Source: DAOUJH01 sp965248955 | GTDB taxonomy: Bacteria; Chloroflexota; Dehalococcoidia; Lucifugimonadales; QGNO01 | DNA length: 64,000 nt | Assembly: GCA_965248955.1 (NCBI GenBank) | Contig: OZ252212.1 | Coordinates: forward strand, 868,001-932,000 | Direction: 5' to 3' | In this document: positions 8,241-17,242 of the stretch, one piece after another | Position numbering within the stretch: the first letter of the stretch is position 1 | How the letters are laid out: each line of letters starts with the position of its first letter | The notes under the pieces: model-generated | What the model was told of the DNA's origin: nothing | Seen by the model: the letters and a program-made list of their open reading frames with translations, nothing else | Database searches by the model: none | Made by a program: the position numbers and the translations under genes

Positions 8241-9347
8241 TTGCCCGCACCCATAAATACTATATGGGACCTGGAACCACATTCTCGTGCAAAGCATGAG
8301 ATCCTTAAGCGTTACATGCAGGCGTGGGTACCAATACTTGGACAGAGTAGTTTCCCCGAACTAATATACATTGACGGATTCGCCGGTCCGGGAAGATATT
8401 CAAAGGGTGAATACGGTTCCCCTATTATTGCCTTGAGAGCCGCTCTGGAGCAACAGAAAAGAATTAAGCCCAAGATGTCATTCCTGTTTGTCGAACGCGA
8501 CAACCGCAGGGCGGATATGCTCAGCTCGATTTTGGGTGAGATACAGATTCCACCCCAATTTTCGGTACGAGTGGAAGGTGGGAAGACATTTGAAGAGGTA
8601 GTAGCCGAATACCTCGACGCTCGTACAAATAATGGACAACGCCTGCCGCCAACCTTTGCCTTTATTGACCCGTTTGGCTGGAGCGGGGTCCCGTTTAATC
8701 TTGTGCTCCGTATCCTATCCTACCCTAGTTGCGAGGTACTGGTGACCTTCATGTACGAAGAAATTAACCGCTTCATAGGTCACCCGGACCAGGAGAAGAA
8801 CTTTGACTCCTTCTTCGGCACAAGAGCATGGCGGCAAATTACGTCAATATCCGATCCGCATGAACGCAACAGGAGACTCCATGATCTGTACCTAAGCCAA
8901 CTTCGCGACTCCGCTGGTATGAAGTACGTACGCTCATTTGAGATGCGGAATGACAAGGACGTTACCGACTATTACCTCTTTTATGCTACTAATAGCTTGT
9001 TGGGTCTCAAGAAGATGAAGGAAGCAATGTGGAAGGTTGACAGATCAGGCGAATTCAGATTCTCCGATGCCACGAATCCTCTACAGTTGGTACTGATCGG
9101 CCATGAGCCTCAATATGACGTCCTCACGAGTCAGATAATCGACCGATTCCAAGGTAGGGAAACAACTGTTGAGGAAATCGAGGAGTTTATTTTATCAGAG
9201 ACAGCATTTCGTGAGACACACTATAAGAGACAAGTCCTCAAGCCTCTCGAAACAAGCGAGCCTCCAAGACTGGTAGCGATTGATCCCCCTGCAAGAAGAA
9301 GGCCAGGAACGTATAGTGACCCGTCTCTGAAACTTCGCTTTAACTAG
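8241..9347 (+). CDS. tcmP: Three-Cys-motif partner protein TcmP
   Basis: This 368-residue protein starts at TTG 8241, with AGGAG inside the end of the upstream gene, so translation is coupled. It matches the TcmP family, named for its linkage to three-Cys-motif proteins. The visible motifs look like a Rossmann methyltransferase. They are D45-GFAGPG (motif I position), FVERD at 83-87 (acidic residue after strand 2) and FIDPFGW at 141-147 (position of DPPY in N6-adenine enzymes). The gene is visibly more AT-rich than its neighbours, suggesting transfer. Enzymatic activity is inferred only. Confidence 0.85.
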   Translation: MPAPINTIWDLEPHSRAKHEILKRYMQAWVPILGQSSFPELIYIDGFAGPGRYSKGEYGSPIIALRAALEQQKRIKPKMSFLFVERDNRRADMLSSILGEIQIPPQFSVRVEGGKTFEEVVAEYLDARTNNGQRLPPTFAFIDPFGWSGVPFNLVLRILSYPSCEVLVTFMYEEINRFIGHPDQEKNFDSFFGTRAWRQITSISDPHERNRRLHDLYLSQLRDSAGMKYVRSFEMRNDKDVTDYYLFYATNSLLGLKKMKEAMWKVDRSGEFRFSDATNPLQLVLIGHEPQYDVLTSQIIDRFQGRETTVEEIEEFILSETAFRETHYKRQVLKPLETSEPPRLVAIDPPARRRPGTYSDPSLKLRFN

Positions 9348-9424
9348 AATCTAACTTTTCCAGCGATACCTTGCCGAAACCTTGACCGAATCATTGACGT
9401 CGATAACGTTGAGGTACCGCGCCC

Positions 9425-10540
9425 TCACAGCTCCAGCAGGCGGGACGTGTCCATGAAACTGGTCACCAACTCAGGGCCGTTCTCCGTGATGAGCACCGCA
9501 TCCTCTATGTGGTAGCCGGCCTGCCCCGGCCAGCGCACCCTTGTCTCCAGGGAAAAGAACATGCCAGGCTGCAGCGGCGTATCGTCGTCCGCGGCGAGCA
9601 TGGGCGTTTCGTGAATGGCGTAACCCACGCCGTGGCCGGCGAAGGACAGCGAGAACGATATGTCCGCACGCTTGTACGCTGCCACGGCTGTCGTGAAAAC
9701 GTCGCTAGCGAGCGCGCCGGGCCTCATGGAACCCAGGGTCTCCTTGTGCACCTCGTATATGCGCTCGTAGATGGATCTCTGCTCCGCCATGGCCTTGCCC
9801 AGTACGGCGGTGCGCGCCACGTCGGAATAGTAGCCTGAGAAATAGCCGCCGCAGTCCGTCTTCACCAGATCCCCGGGCTGGATGCGATAGTTTGTCGGAT
9901 CGGGATGGGCGTGGCCGGTGTTGGGCCCGGTGGTCAGATAGAGGAAGGCGGGAAGCTCCGCGCCGCCGCGCAATATCTCGCTGCCCAGCCGCGCCACCAG
10001 GTCCGACTCCACGTCTCCCGGCTTGATCGTCGAGTAAGTAGCCATCAGGGCGCGTTCCGTGGCTACGGCTGCTCGCTTCAGCACCTCTATCTCGGAGTCG
10101 CTCTTTACCATGCGCACCCGCTCCAGAAGCTTCTCGCATGCCTGGAACTGCGCCTCGGGCAGGGCGGCGACCAGCTCCTTGTGGAAGTCGACGCTGAGGT
10201 AGCTCGGCTCGAAGCCTATGCGTCCCGCCGACAGACCCTTTTCCTGCAGCACCTCCGCCAGCACATCTATCGGCGACTTGACGTGCTGCACGTAGCCCCG
10301 GATATCCTCTATCCAGCCCTTCTCCCTGCAGTAGCCCTCTTCCTGGGTCGCCACTATCAGAGTGGGAGAGCCCTCCTTGGGCCAGACCACCAGGGCCAGC
10401 CTGTCGCGGATGGAGCGCTGCGTCCAAAGCAGAACGCCGGATGTATAGGGAACGTTCTCCGGCGACATGGCTACGACTGCGTCAAAATCGCTGGCCTCTA
10501 CCTCGCGCCTGAGTGAATCCAGGTTGCCTTGTACAGCCAT
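9425..10540 (-). CDS. M24 family metallopeptidase (Xaa-Pro aminopeptidase-like)
   Basis: The 371-residue protein has a creatinase-like N-terminal domain (to about residue 150) and a pita-bread M24 domain. All five expected metal ligands are present: Asp229 (KTDCGG), Asp240 (YYSDVART), His303 (AGHGVGY), Glu332 (FSLETR) and Glu346 (HIEDAV). Such enzymes release N-terminal residues before proline or hydrolyse related amides in the cytosol. It sits 8 bp after the MaoC gene in a reverse cluster. A precise substrate cannot be assigned, since creatinase-like relatives share the fold. Confidence 0.92.
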   Translation of the reverse strand: MAVQGNLDSLRREVEASDFDAVVAMSPENVPYTSGVLLWTQRSIRDRLALVVWPKEGSPTLIVATQEEGYCREKGWIEDIRGYVQHVKSPIDVLAEVLQEKGLSAGRIGFEPSYLSVDFHKELVAALPEAQFQACEKLLERVRMVKSDSEIEVLKRAAVATERALMATYSTIKPGDVESDLVARLGSEILRGGAELPAFLYLTTGPNTGHAHPDPTNYRIQPGDLVKTDCGGYFSGYYSDVARTAVLGKAMAEQRSIYERIYEVHKETLGSMRPGALASDVFTTAVAAYKRADISFSLSFAGHGVGYAIHETPMLAADDDTPLQPGMFFSLETRVRWPGQAGYHIEDAVLITENGPELVTSFMDTSRLLEL

Positions 10541-10548
10541 GTCTAAGC

Positions 10549-10998
10549 TCAGAGCGGCACTGAAGCCTTGGCCACAGCAACCGTTTGACCCATCTGGTTG
10601 ACGCCCCTGACCTCAACGTCCACCAAGCGTTTTTCTTCTTCCTCGCGCTTGTCTATCACTTCACCCGTATAGGTAATCACGTCGTTGGCCTGGATGGGTT
10701 CCATGGCTCGCATGCTGATACTCCCCTGGGTGACGTTTCTTGTGGGGAACGCCGTCTGCAGGAGTTCTACCATGAACCCGCACGTGCTGACGCCGTAGTT
10801 CACCATCGACCCGAAGATGCCCTGCTCGGCGAACTCGCTGTCGATGTGAAGGTTCATGCCCTCAATCTCGCGCTCGGGACGCTGGTTCAAAATCAGGTAG
10901 TTATCGATGTCTTGCTGCGTCTCCGACTTCTGCATGGTAGGAAGCTGGTCGCCTACATTGATCGAATCGAAACTGACTGTCGCTGCCTCAACTAACAT
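10549..10998 (-). CDS. MaoC-like dehydratase small subunit
   Basis: This 149-residue single hotdog domain protein resembles MaoC-type acyl-CoA dehydratases. The helix containing NYGVSTCGFMVELLQ and the strand pair VITYTGEVIDK and VRGVNQMGQ are typical. GAGGAGGAG precedes the ATG. It follows the FAS1-like gene by 10 bp, and the two probably form a heteromeric hydratase acting on an acyl-CoA. Its C-terminal block resembles the C-terminal halves of the three large fused dehydratases elsewhere in this window. The substrate is unknown. Confidence 0.82.
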   Translation of the reverse strand: MLVEAATVSFDSINVGDQLPTMQKSETQQDIDNYLILNQRPEREIEGMNLHIDSEFAEQGIFGSMVNYGVSTCGFMVELLQTAFPTRNVTQGSISMRAMEPIQANDVITYTGEVIDKREEEEKRLVDVEVRGVNQMGQTVAVAKASVPL

Positions 10999-11008
10999 TT
11001 ACTCCTCC

Positions 11009-11530
11009 TCAACTCTGGCGCACCTTTCGGCCTCTGGCGTACTCCCAGATGATATTGTAAAGGTAATCGCACACCTTCTCCCCACGCTGGTTGTGCCCTA
11101 CCACGCGGAACGATACGAACTTGTTGCCTGAGCGGCTTTCCCATGTTCGGTGAATAGAGGTAACGCTTGTCACCTCGTCTCCGGCATAGACCGGAACGTC
11201 CTGGAAGGAAATCTCCGCGCCCACAAAGGGAGTGCTTCTAGGATCGCTAGTTTGCTCAGGTGAAAGATGGCCCCGAGAGTTGAACAGCTCCCAGCGCTGC
11301 ATGGGCGCGTAGGAGAACACCATGGTCGGTGCGGCGAAGACGCCGTCATATCCCTCCGCCTTGGCGGCCTCGTCGTCAAAATAGATGGGGTTGCTGTTCA
11401 GCACGGACTTGGCGTAGTTGGCGATGGACTCGCGGGTCACCGGCATAGTCATGGGCGGCGATTCTATACCAGGCTGGAACATCTCCCAGATCCAGACCGG
11501 CATTTCGTCTTTGGTCTTTGCCTCTGCCAT
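11009..11530 (-). CDS. FAS1-like dehydratase (MaoC N-terminal type) subunit
   Basis: The protein is 173 residues from the ATG at 11530, chosen because AGGAGG lies 5 bases upstream; a GTG two codons earlier is too close to it. It has the hotdog pattern with the segment NSNPIYFDDEAA, followed by a GVFAAPTMVF helix start, as in the N-terminal domain of FAS1-like dehydratases. It is co-oriented with the MaoC subunit, forming a split version of the two-domain enzymes seen at 26.5, 36.8 and 38.9 kb. Hydration or dehydration of an acyl-CoA intermediate is the expected role. Confidence 0.83.
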   Translation of the reverse strand: MAEAKTKDEMPVWIWEMFQPGIESPPMTMPVTRESIANYAKSVLNSNPIYFDDEAAKAEGYDGVFAAPTMVFSYAPMQRWELFNSRGHLSPEQTSDPRSTPFVGAEISFQDVPVYAGDEVTSVTSIHRTWESRSGNKFVSFRVVGHNQRGEKVCDYLYNIIWEYARGRKVRQS

Positions 11531-11612
11531 GGCCACCTCCTAGCTTGAACTCAGGTCAAGAGGAGCATATCTTCCCCGCAAAACCGTGTCAATGAACGTG
11601 CTACCGGGGCGT

Positions 11613-11900
11613 CTAGCTAGGGGGTGGTCCTTTGCGCCATAAGTGTGGCTCCTCAGAAAGGCAACCTATATTGGCGATTATAAGGCGTTCTGCTTCGGTA
11701 TAGAAAATGATCCAGTGAGAATCATCTCTGAAAATCTTACCTACACCAGGAGCCATATGGAAGGGTACAATCCGATAATCATCTGGAGCCAGATAAGGAT
11801 TGCTGGCTAACCAGACTGCATCACTAATAAGCTTGCTCCGAATATGATTAGGCTTGGCGTCCAAGAACCGCCGGGATGACGGAGCAAAGGCAATGTCCAT
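11613..11900 (-). CDS. RelE/ParE-like toxin, downstream gene of a Panacea-type toxin-antitoxin pair
   Basis: This small 95-residue protein has the RelE/ParE superfamily pattern. A basic N-terminal helix region precedes YRIVPFHMAPGVGKIFRDD, a WIIFYTEAERLIIANIG strand pair, and a short basic tail. Its ATG directly follows the stop codon of the upstream gene with no intervening base, so the two are translationally coupled. Family members cleave mRNA on the ribosome or inhibit gyrase; which applies cannot be told here. The toxin call rests on size, pattern and partner. Confidence 0.65.
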   Translation of the reverse strand: MDIAFAPSSRRFLDAKPNHIRSKLISDAVWLASNPYLAPDDYRIVPFHMAPGVGKIFRDDSHWIIFYTEAERLIIANIGCLSEEPHLWRKGPPPS

Positions 11901-12455
11901 CTATTCAAGTCCATACTCATATTTAACCTGTTCCAGAGTTAGGACTCCATGTTCTTCCAAATCACGGTTGTAGGCCTCAACGTCCTCTGCTGTAGTGCTT
12001 AAAGCGGGTGCCAATTGTTCCATAGTCAGCATGTCATACTGGGAGGCGTTCTTGAACGGGCTAGTTTTCTTGGTGACTTCCGTAATCTTCTTAACCGAAA
12101 GTTTGCCATAACGGTTGACCACATCATCCATCACCATCTCGACTGTAGCATCGAGGGTTGGTATTTCCGCACCTGGAATGGCATTAAAGTATTTCGTAAC
12201 ATCGCCATACGCATTGTCAACTTTTCTGTAGATGATCTGATTCTTTCCTGCTAGATCTTCAGCCACGCTGACGATTCGGTGTTGTACCGCATTGGGACCA
12301 TAGTGATCCCATTGGTATTCCAATTCGGTAACAGTTTTCCCAAAATGCTGATAGTACACGTAGTCAACGAGATAAACCAACTTGACCAGTTTGGTCGCTG
12401 GAACACCACCTCCGACCTTAGCCAAGACAATCTGTATTACACGGTCAACTGTCAT
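11901..12455 (-). CDS. Panacea (DUF4065/SocA-like) antitoxin
   Basis: The 184-residue protein from ATG 12455 (GGGGG upstream; a GTG one codon earlier is the alternative) carries the Panacea domain. The signature is KLVKLVYLVDYVYYQHFGK (23-41), followed by an aromatic and YGPN block, as in SocA/DUF4065 proteins. Panacea domains neutralise many unrelated toxins and can act as adaptors to proteases. The residues after about 130 form a helical tail likely to contact the toxin. It is encoded first, directly abutting the small RelE-like gene, the classic antitoxin-toxin order. Confidence 0.8.
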   Translation of the reverse strand: MTVDRVIQIVLAKVGGGVPATKLVKLVYLVDYVYYQHFGKTVTELEYQWDHYGPNAVQHRIVSVAEDLAGKNQIIYRKVDNAYGDVTKYFNAIPGAEIPTLDATVEMVMDDVVNRYGKLSVKKITEVTKKTSPFKNASQYDMLTMEQLAPALSTTAEDVEAYNRDLEEHGVLTLEQVKYEYGLE

Positions 12456-12557
12456 CACTATCCCCCAACCTCGTAACGACCAAAGCTGATCAGTTGAATC
12501 TGGCCTGTATGAGTGTCTAATCTCATCGGATACCCCAATCTCTATTGGAATAGAAGG

Positions 12558-12680
12558 TTAAGGCGCTTTATCTACCGGTTTGACAACAGCCTTGACGATA
12601 TTCTCGAAGGTGTCGTGGGTAAGTGCTTCCTTGGGAGCCAGTCCATGTTTCTTGGATCTGGCATTAGCCTCATCTGCCAT
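12558..12680 (-). CDS. Small hypothetical protein, 40 aa
   Basis: Reading the minus strand from ATG 12680 to TAA 12558 gives a 40-residue hydrophilic protein, beginning MADEANARSKKHGL and ending VVKPVDKAP. Support comes from AGGGTG before the ATG and a perfect TATAAT 24 bp upstream on the same strand. It lies about 100 bp upstream of the toxin-antitoxin pair in the same orientation and could be its first gene or a separate small gene. I recognise no family. A plus-strand reading of the same DNA looks non-coding. Confidence 0.42.
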   Translation of the reverse strand: MADEANARSKKHGLAPKEALTHDTFENIVKAVVKPVDKAP

Positions 12681-12703
12681 CTTGCACCCTACCCTAGTTT
12701 GAC

Positions 12704-12709
12704 ATTATA
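12704..12709 (-). promoter_or_regulatory. Minus-strand -10 element upstream of the 40-aa gene
   Basis: TATAAT on the minus strand is followed 24 bp later by the ATG of the small gene. The -35 region at about 12727-12732 (CAAAGT) is weak. Transcription from here would run through the small gene toward the Panacea antitoxin. The rest of 12711-12943 holds no gene that I can see and presumably contains the promoter of tal-pgi. Confidence 0.4.
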
Positions 12710-12943
12710 CAAGCAAACTCAGAGTTACTTTGCATAATGTGTTGGATATGTTGAGTGTTGCGGAATTGTACTACCTTGTCAACCTCTAGGTGGCATAGAC
12801 TATGGGTAGAACGGTACGACCGCCTGTACCACTCCCCCCATCTCCCACCCCCAAACCCCAACCCTTCCTCAGCGCTGCGGAATCCTATAAAGTATTAGAA
12901 AGCGATACTGGAGGAACCCCCAAGCTTTCACAAGGAGGGCCCA

Positions 12944-15685
12944 ATGAGTAATCCCGTCCAGGACGTCCAGCGGCTGGGCCAGTCCGTCTGGTACGACAAC
13001 ATTCGGCGCGGCTTGCTCGATTCGGGGGAACTGAAACGCCTCATCGAAATGGGCGTTACCGGCCTCACCTCCAACCCCACCATCTTCGAGAAAGCGATAG
13101 CGGGAAGCACGGACTACGACGAAGCCCTCACAGAGCTGGCCCGCTCCGACAAGTCCGTGGACGATAGCTACGAAGCGTTGGTTATTGAAGACATCCGCAA
13201 CACCGCCGACCTGCTCCGCCCCATCTACGACCGCACCGGCGGAGTCGACGGCTACGCGTCGCTGGAGGTGAGCCCCAAGCTAGCCCACGATACGGCGGGC
13301 ACTACGGCGGAGGCGCGCCGTCTCTTCGGCGCACTCGACAAGCCCAACGTAATGATAAAGGTCCCAGCCACCGCGGAGGGCATTCCCGCCGTTCGCCAGC
13401 TGATAAGCGAAGGCATAAACATCAACGTCACCCTCATCTTCTCGCTGGCAGCCTACCGGCAGGTGATGGAGGCCTATATTGCAGGCCTGGAGGAGTACGT
13501 TGACAGGGGCGGCGACCCCTCCCGCATAGCCTCCGTGGCCTCGTTCTTCGTGAGCAGGGTCGATACGGCCGTGGATACTCTTCTGGAAGAGCGTATGCGT
13601 CAGGGAGAGCCGGACGTGAAGGCGCTCATGGGCAAGGCGGCCATCGCCAACGCCAAACTGGCCTACCGGGAGTTTCAACAGGTCTTCGGTGAAGAGCGTT
13701 TTTCCGACTTGAAAGGCAAACAGGCGCGGCCACAGAGGCCGCTCTGGGCCAGCACCAGCACCAAGAACCCGGCCTACAGCGACCTCATGTACGTGGAGTC
13801 GCTGATAGGCCCGGACACTGTGGACACCATGCCGCCCGCTACGTTGACCGCGCTTCTGGAGTACGGCAAGCCCGGACTTACCCTGGAGAAAGGAACGGAC
13901 GAGGCGGAAGAGCACCTGGAGGCGCTGGAAAAGGCAGGCATCAGCATGGCCCAGGTTACGAACAAGCTTCTGGCCGATGGGGTTAAATCGTTCGCCGACT
14001 CCTTCGACAAGCTGCTGGACAACATCAGCGAGAAGATGGCCAAGCTCACCGCCCAGCTGCCCCCGCGTTCAAGCTCCTCTCTTGGCGACCACCTGCCAGA
14101 CGTAGAGGCCGCGCTGCGCGATCTGCAGGACAGAGAGGTGATCAAGCGCATCTGGTCCAAAGATCACACCGTATGGAAGCCGGAGCCGGCTGAGATCAGC
14201 AACCGCTTGGGATGGCTCAACGTCACCGAATCGATGGACGATCAGGTACCGGCTTTGAAGAGCTTTGCCGACGAGGTCAAGGAGGCCGGATATCGCCACG
14301 TTGTCCTGCTCGGCATGGGCGGAAGCAGCCTGGGAGCGGAGGTGCTGTGGCAGACTTTCGGCAGCGCCCCCGGTTATCCTCAGCCGCTCATTCTGGACAC
14401 CACCGTCCCCGACTGGATTCAGGCCGTCAACCAAACCATAGACGTATCCAGAACCCTGTTCCTCGTCTCGTCGAAGTCGGGCGGAACCCTGGAAACGGTT
14501 TCGGGCTACCGCTACTACCGGAGCCTGGTGGAAGAATCGATGGGCAAGGAGAAGGCGGGGGCGAACTTCGTCGCCATCACCGACCCGGATACCCCCCTGG
14601 AACGGCTGGGGCAAGAGGAAGGATTCCGCCGCATCTTCATCAATCCATCGGATATAGGCGGGCGGTATGCCGTCCTATCCTACTTCGGGCTGGCGCCCGC
14701 GGCGCTCGCCGGCATTGCTATAGAAGACATCCTGGAATCTGCCGACGGTATGCGCGAAGGGTGCGCCTCCTTCGTCTCTACAAGGGAGGACCCCGCCGCC
14801 TGGCTGGGAGCCGCCATAGCCACGCTGGCCTCCAAGGGGCGCGACAAGCTGACCATAGTAACGTCCCCGTCCATAAGCAGCTTCGGGCTGTGGGCGGAGC
14901 AGCTCCTTGCCGAAAGTACCGGCAAGGAGGGCAAGGGCATCGTGCCGGTGGCCGGGGAACCCCTAGTCGGCCCGGAATCATACGGCGACGACAGGCTCTT
15001 CGTCTACCTGCGCATAGAGGACGACGACAACGCAAAAGCCGACGCGGAGGTCGAGCGCCTGGAATCTTCAGGCCAGCCGGTTATCCGCTTGGAGCTCAGG
15101 GACAGGTACGGCCTGGGCGCTGAGTTCTTCCGCTGGGAGCTCGCCACCGCCGTCGCCGGAGCCGTGCTGGGAATCAACCCGTTTGACCAGCCCAACGTCC
15201 AATCGGCCAAGGACAGGACGGCGGACGTGCTTCAGGCGTACGGTTCCTCGGGCGACCTGCCGGAGATCGAAGCGCCCGGCTCGCTTAAAGACCTGCTGGC
15301 CGAAGCGAGGGACGGCGTCTACTTGGCAATCATGGCCTACTTACGTCCCACGACGGAGGTGGAAGAGGCCATAGCGGATTTGAGGCGCAAGGTGGTGGAG
15401 AAGCACAAGATAGCCACCACTTTCGGCTATGGGCCGCGCTTTCTCCACTCCAGCGGCCAGCTGCACAAAGGCGGCCCAGCATCGGGCCTGTTCCTGCAAC
15501 TGGTCATTGACCCCGAGGATGACATCACCATTCCAGGCCGGATCTACTCCTTTGCTACCCTGGCCGGCGCACAGGCCATTGGCGACCTGCAGGTGCTCCA
15601 AGAGCTGGGGCGTCGCGTCGCCATGGTGAAGCTGGGCAAAGACAGGGCGGGCGGCATACGCCGCATTATAGAGGAGATGGGCTGA
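12944..15685 (+). CDS. Bifunctional transaldolase / glucose-6-phosphate isomerase
   Basis: This 913-residue fusion has two enzymes. Residues 1 to about 370 are a transaldolase with LTSNPTIFEKAI (41-52) and the Schiff-base Lys139 in VMIKVPATAEG. From about 400 to the end is a glucose-6-phosphate isomerase, with a GMGGSSLGAE sugar-phosphate-binding loop near 455 and SSKSGGTLET near 509. It links glycolytic hexose phosphates with the non-oxidative pentose phosphate branch. AAGGAGG precedes the ATG. It is the first gene of a same-strand run with gnd, zwf and pgl, so one operon probably routes glucose-6-phosphate through the oxidative branch. Confidence 0.95.
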   Translation: MSNPVQDVQRLGQSVWYDNIRRGLLDSGELKRLIEMGVTGLTSNPTIFEKAIAGSTDYDEALTELARSDKSVDDSYEALVIEDIRNTADLLRPIYDRTGGVDGYASLEVSPKLAHDTAGTTAEARRLFGALDKPNVMIKVPATAEGIPAVRQLISEGININVTLIFSLAAYRQVMEAYIAGLEEYVDRGGDPSRIASVASFFVSRVDTAVDTLLEERMRQGEPDVKALMGKAAIANAKLAYREFQQVFGEERFSDLKGKQARPQRPLWASTSTKNPAYSDLMYVESLIGPDTVDTMPPATLTALLEYGKPGLTLEKGTDEAEEHLEALEKAGISMAQVTNKLLADGVKSFADSFDKLLDNISEKMAKLTAQLPPRSSSSLGDHLPDVEAALRDLQDREVIKRIWSKDHTVWKPEPAEISNRLGWLNVTESMDDQVPALKSFADEVKEAGYRHVVLLGMGGSSLGAEVLWQTFGSAPGYPQPLILDTTVPDWIQAVNQTIDVSRTLFLVSSKSGGTLETVSGYRYYRSLVEESMGKEKAGANFVAITDPDTPLERLGQEEGFRRIFINPSDIGGRYAVLSYFGLAPAALAGIAIEDILESADGMREGCASFVSTREDPAAWLGAAIATLASKGRDKLTIVTSPSISSFGLWAEQLLAESTGKEGKGIVPVAGEPLVGPESYGDDRLFVYLRIEDDDNAKADAEVERLESSGQPVIRLELRDRYGLGAEFFRWELATAVAGAVLGINPFDQPNVQSAKDRTADVLQAYGSSGDLPEIEAPGSLKDLLAEARDGVYLAIMAYLRPTTEVEEAIADLRRKVVEKHKIATTFGYGPRFLHSSGQLHKGGPASGLFLQLVIDPEDDITIPGRIYSFATLAGAQAIGDLQVLQELGRRVAMVKLGKDRAGGIRRIIEEMG

Positions 15686-15707
15686 AAGCTCAGATGAGGA
15701 GGGTGGC

Positions 15708-16112
15708 ATGAGCGCCAGACCCCATACCGACCTGCGGCTGTCGCGGATTGGGCAGATCGCTGTTCCGGTATGCGACTTGGAGAGATCAATAGAGTTCTAC
15801 CGCGACAAGCTGGGAGTGCGGTTTCTCTTCCAAGCACCGCCGGGCCTGGCCTTCTTCGATTGTGACGGCACAAGGCTAATGCTCAGCGTCCCGGAGCCGG
15901 GAAACAGCGAGCCGGGCCGTCCCGCTTCCGTCATCTACTTCAAGGTCGATGACGTACATGGCGCCTATGAATCGCTTACCCAGCGTGGCGTTGAATTCAT
16001 TAGCGAGCCGCACCTGGTAGCCAGAATGCCCGGCCATGAGCTATGGATGGCCTTCTTCCGTGACCCGGACGATACCACTCTGGCGCTGATGAGCGAAGTG
16101 GAAACGCAATGA
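15708..16112 (+). CDS. VOC (glyoxalase/bleomycin-resistance) family protein
   Basis: The 134-residue protein has the two beta-alpha-beta-beta-beta modules of the vicinal oxygen chelate fold. It opens with QIAVPVCDLERSIEFYRDKL, and the second module has YFKVDDVHGAYESL and FFRDPDDTTLALM. One metal-ligand His position of true glyoxalases appears changed, so the activity is uncertain. GAGGAGG precedes the ATG, 22 bp after tal-pgi. Its place inside a sugar-phosphate operon may reflect detoxification of a reactive carbonyl, which is only an inference. Confidence 0.85.
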   Translation: MSARPHTDLRLSRIGQIAVPVCDLERSIEFYRDKLGVRFLFQAPPGLAFFDCDGTRLMLSVPEPGNSEPGRPASVIYFKVDDVHGAYESLTQRGVEFISEPHLVARMPGHELWMAFFRDPDDTTLALMSEVETQ

Positions 16113-16265
16113 TGCGCGCCGCGGCGTCCGGCGCGGAAGGCAGGTTGGTACAATCGGAAGGCTCCGGCGCTTTTCGTATGAAACAGCGGGGGAGGAGTTC
16201 GCCGCCCTTAGGCGCCGTACCGGCCGGCAGAACCCAACGGCGCCCTTTCTACAAGGAGGCATGAA

Positions 16266-17174
16266 ATGGAACTGGGCATGGTAGGACTTGGCCGCATGGG
16301 CGGGAACATGGCCCTACGGATCAGCAAAGGGGGCCACAACGTGGTGGGCTACGACCCGAACCAGCAGGTGGTGCGGGACTACGTGAAGCAGGGCATCTCA
16401 GGCGCATCTTCCCTGGAAGACCTGGTCGGCCAGCTGTCCGCGCCCCGCGCCGTATGGAGCATGGTCCCTTCCGGAGAGGTTACGGAGGCCACCGTCAGCC
16501 GGCTCGGCGAGCTGCTGTCGCCAGGCGACACCGTAATAGACGGCGGAAACTCCTACTACAAGGATAGCGTTCGCCGCGCCTCCGTCCTGGAGGAAAAGGA
16601 CATTTACTTCCTGGACTCCGGGACTAGCGGCGGGATTTGGGGGGTAACGGAGGGCTATAGCCTAATGGTGGGCGGTGAACGTGCCGCATTTGATAGGTTG
16701 GAGCCTATGCTGCAGACCCTGGCGCCAGCCGGCGATAGGGGCTACGGCCACGTTGGCCCCGCCGGGGCGGGCCACTTCGTCAAGATGGTGCACAACGGCA
16801 TTGAGTACGGCATGATGCAAGCCTACGCTGAAGGCTTCGAAATCATGGAGGCCAAGAAGGAGTTCGATCTGGACCTGGCCCAGGTAGCCGAGATCTGGCG
16901 CTACGGCAGCGTAGTCCGCTCCTGGCTCCTAGACCTAACCGCGGCCGCCCTGCAGGAGGAGCCCGGCCTGGCAAGCCTGCAGGCCTACGTGGACGACTCC
17001 GGAGAGGGCCGTTGGACTGTCCAGGAATCGGTGGACCTGGCGGTGCCCGCGCCGGTCATTTCGGCATCATTGCAGGCGCGTTTCCGCTCGCGGCAGGAGA
17101 ACTCGTTCGGGGCGCGCCTCCTGGCGGCCATGCGCAACCAGTTCGGCGGTCATGCCGTGCGTAGGGCCGGGTGA
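16266..17174 (+). CDS. gnd: 6-phosphogluconate dehydrogenase, decarboxylating, short (probably NAD-type)
   Basis: At 302 residues this is the short form of 6-phosphogluconate dehydrogenase, which converts 6-phosphogluconate to ribulose-5-phosphate and CO2. The nucleotide-binding loop GLGRMG is at 7-12. Asp30 at the end of strand 2 favours NAD over NADP. The catalytic and substrate residues Lys173, Asn177 and Glu180 lie in KMVHNGIEYG. AAGGAGG is placed 7 bases before the ATG at 16266. It is followed by zwf and pgl in the same orientation, completing the oxidative branch. Confidence 0.93.
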   Translation: MELGMVGLGRMGGNMALRISKGGHNVVGYDPNQQVVRDYVKQGISGASSLEDLVGQLSAPRAVWSMVPSGEVTEATVSRLGELLSPGDTVIDGGNSYYKDSVRRASVLEEKDIYFLDSGTSGGIWGVTEGYSLMVGGERAAFDRLEPMLQTLAPAGDRGYGHVGPAGAGHFVKMVHNGIEYGMMQAYAEGFEIMEAKKEFDLDLAQVAEIWRYGSVVRSWLLDLTAAALQEEPGLASLQAYVDDSGEGRWTVQESVDLAVPAPVISASLQARFRSRQENSFGARLLAAMRNQFGGHAVRRAG

Positions 17175-17242
17175 AATGTCTCGCCGTTTCCAGAAAACAT
17201 GACTTGCTGCAGGCAGATAGGAGGAAGGATTGGGGGCTAACC

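Noticed and set aside
12513..12737. Plus-strand ORF of 74 residues
   Set aside because: It overlaps the better supported minus-strand 40-codon gene and has an irregular composition and no ribosome binding site.
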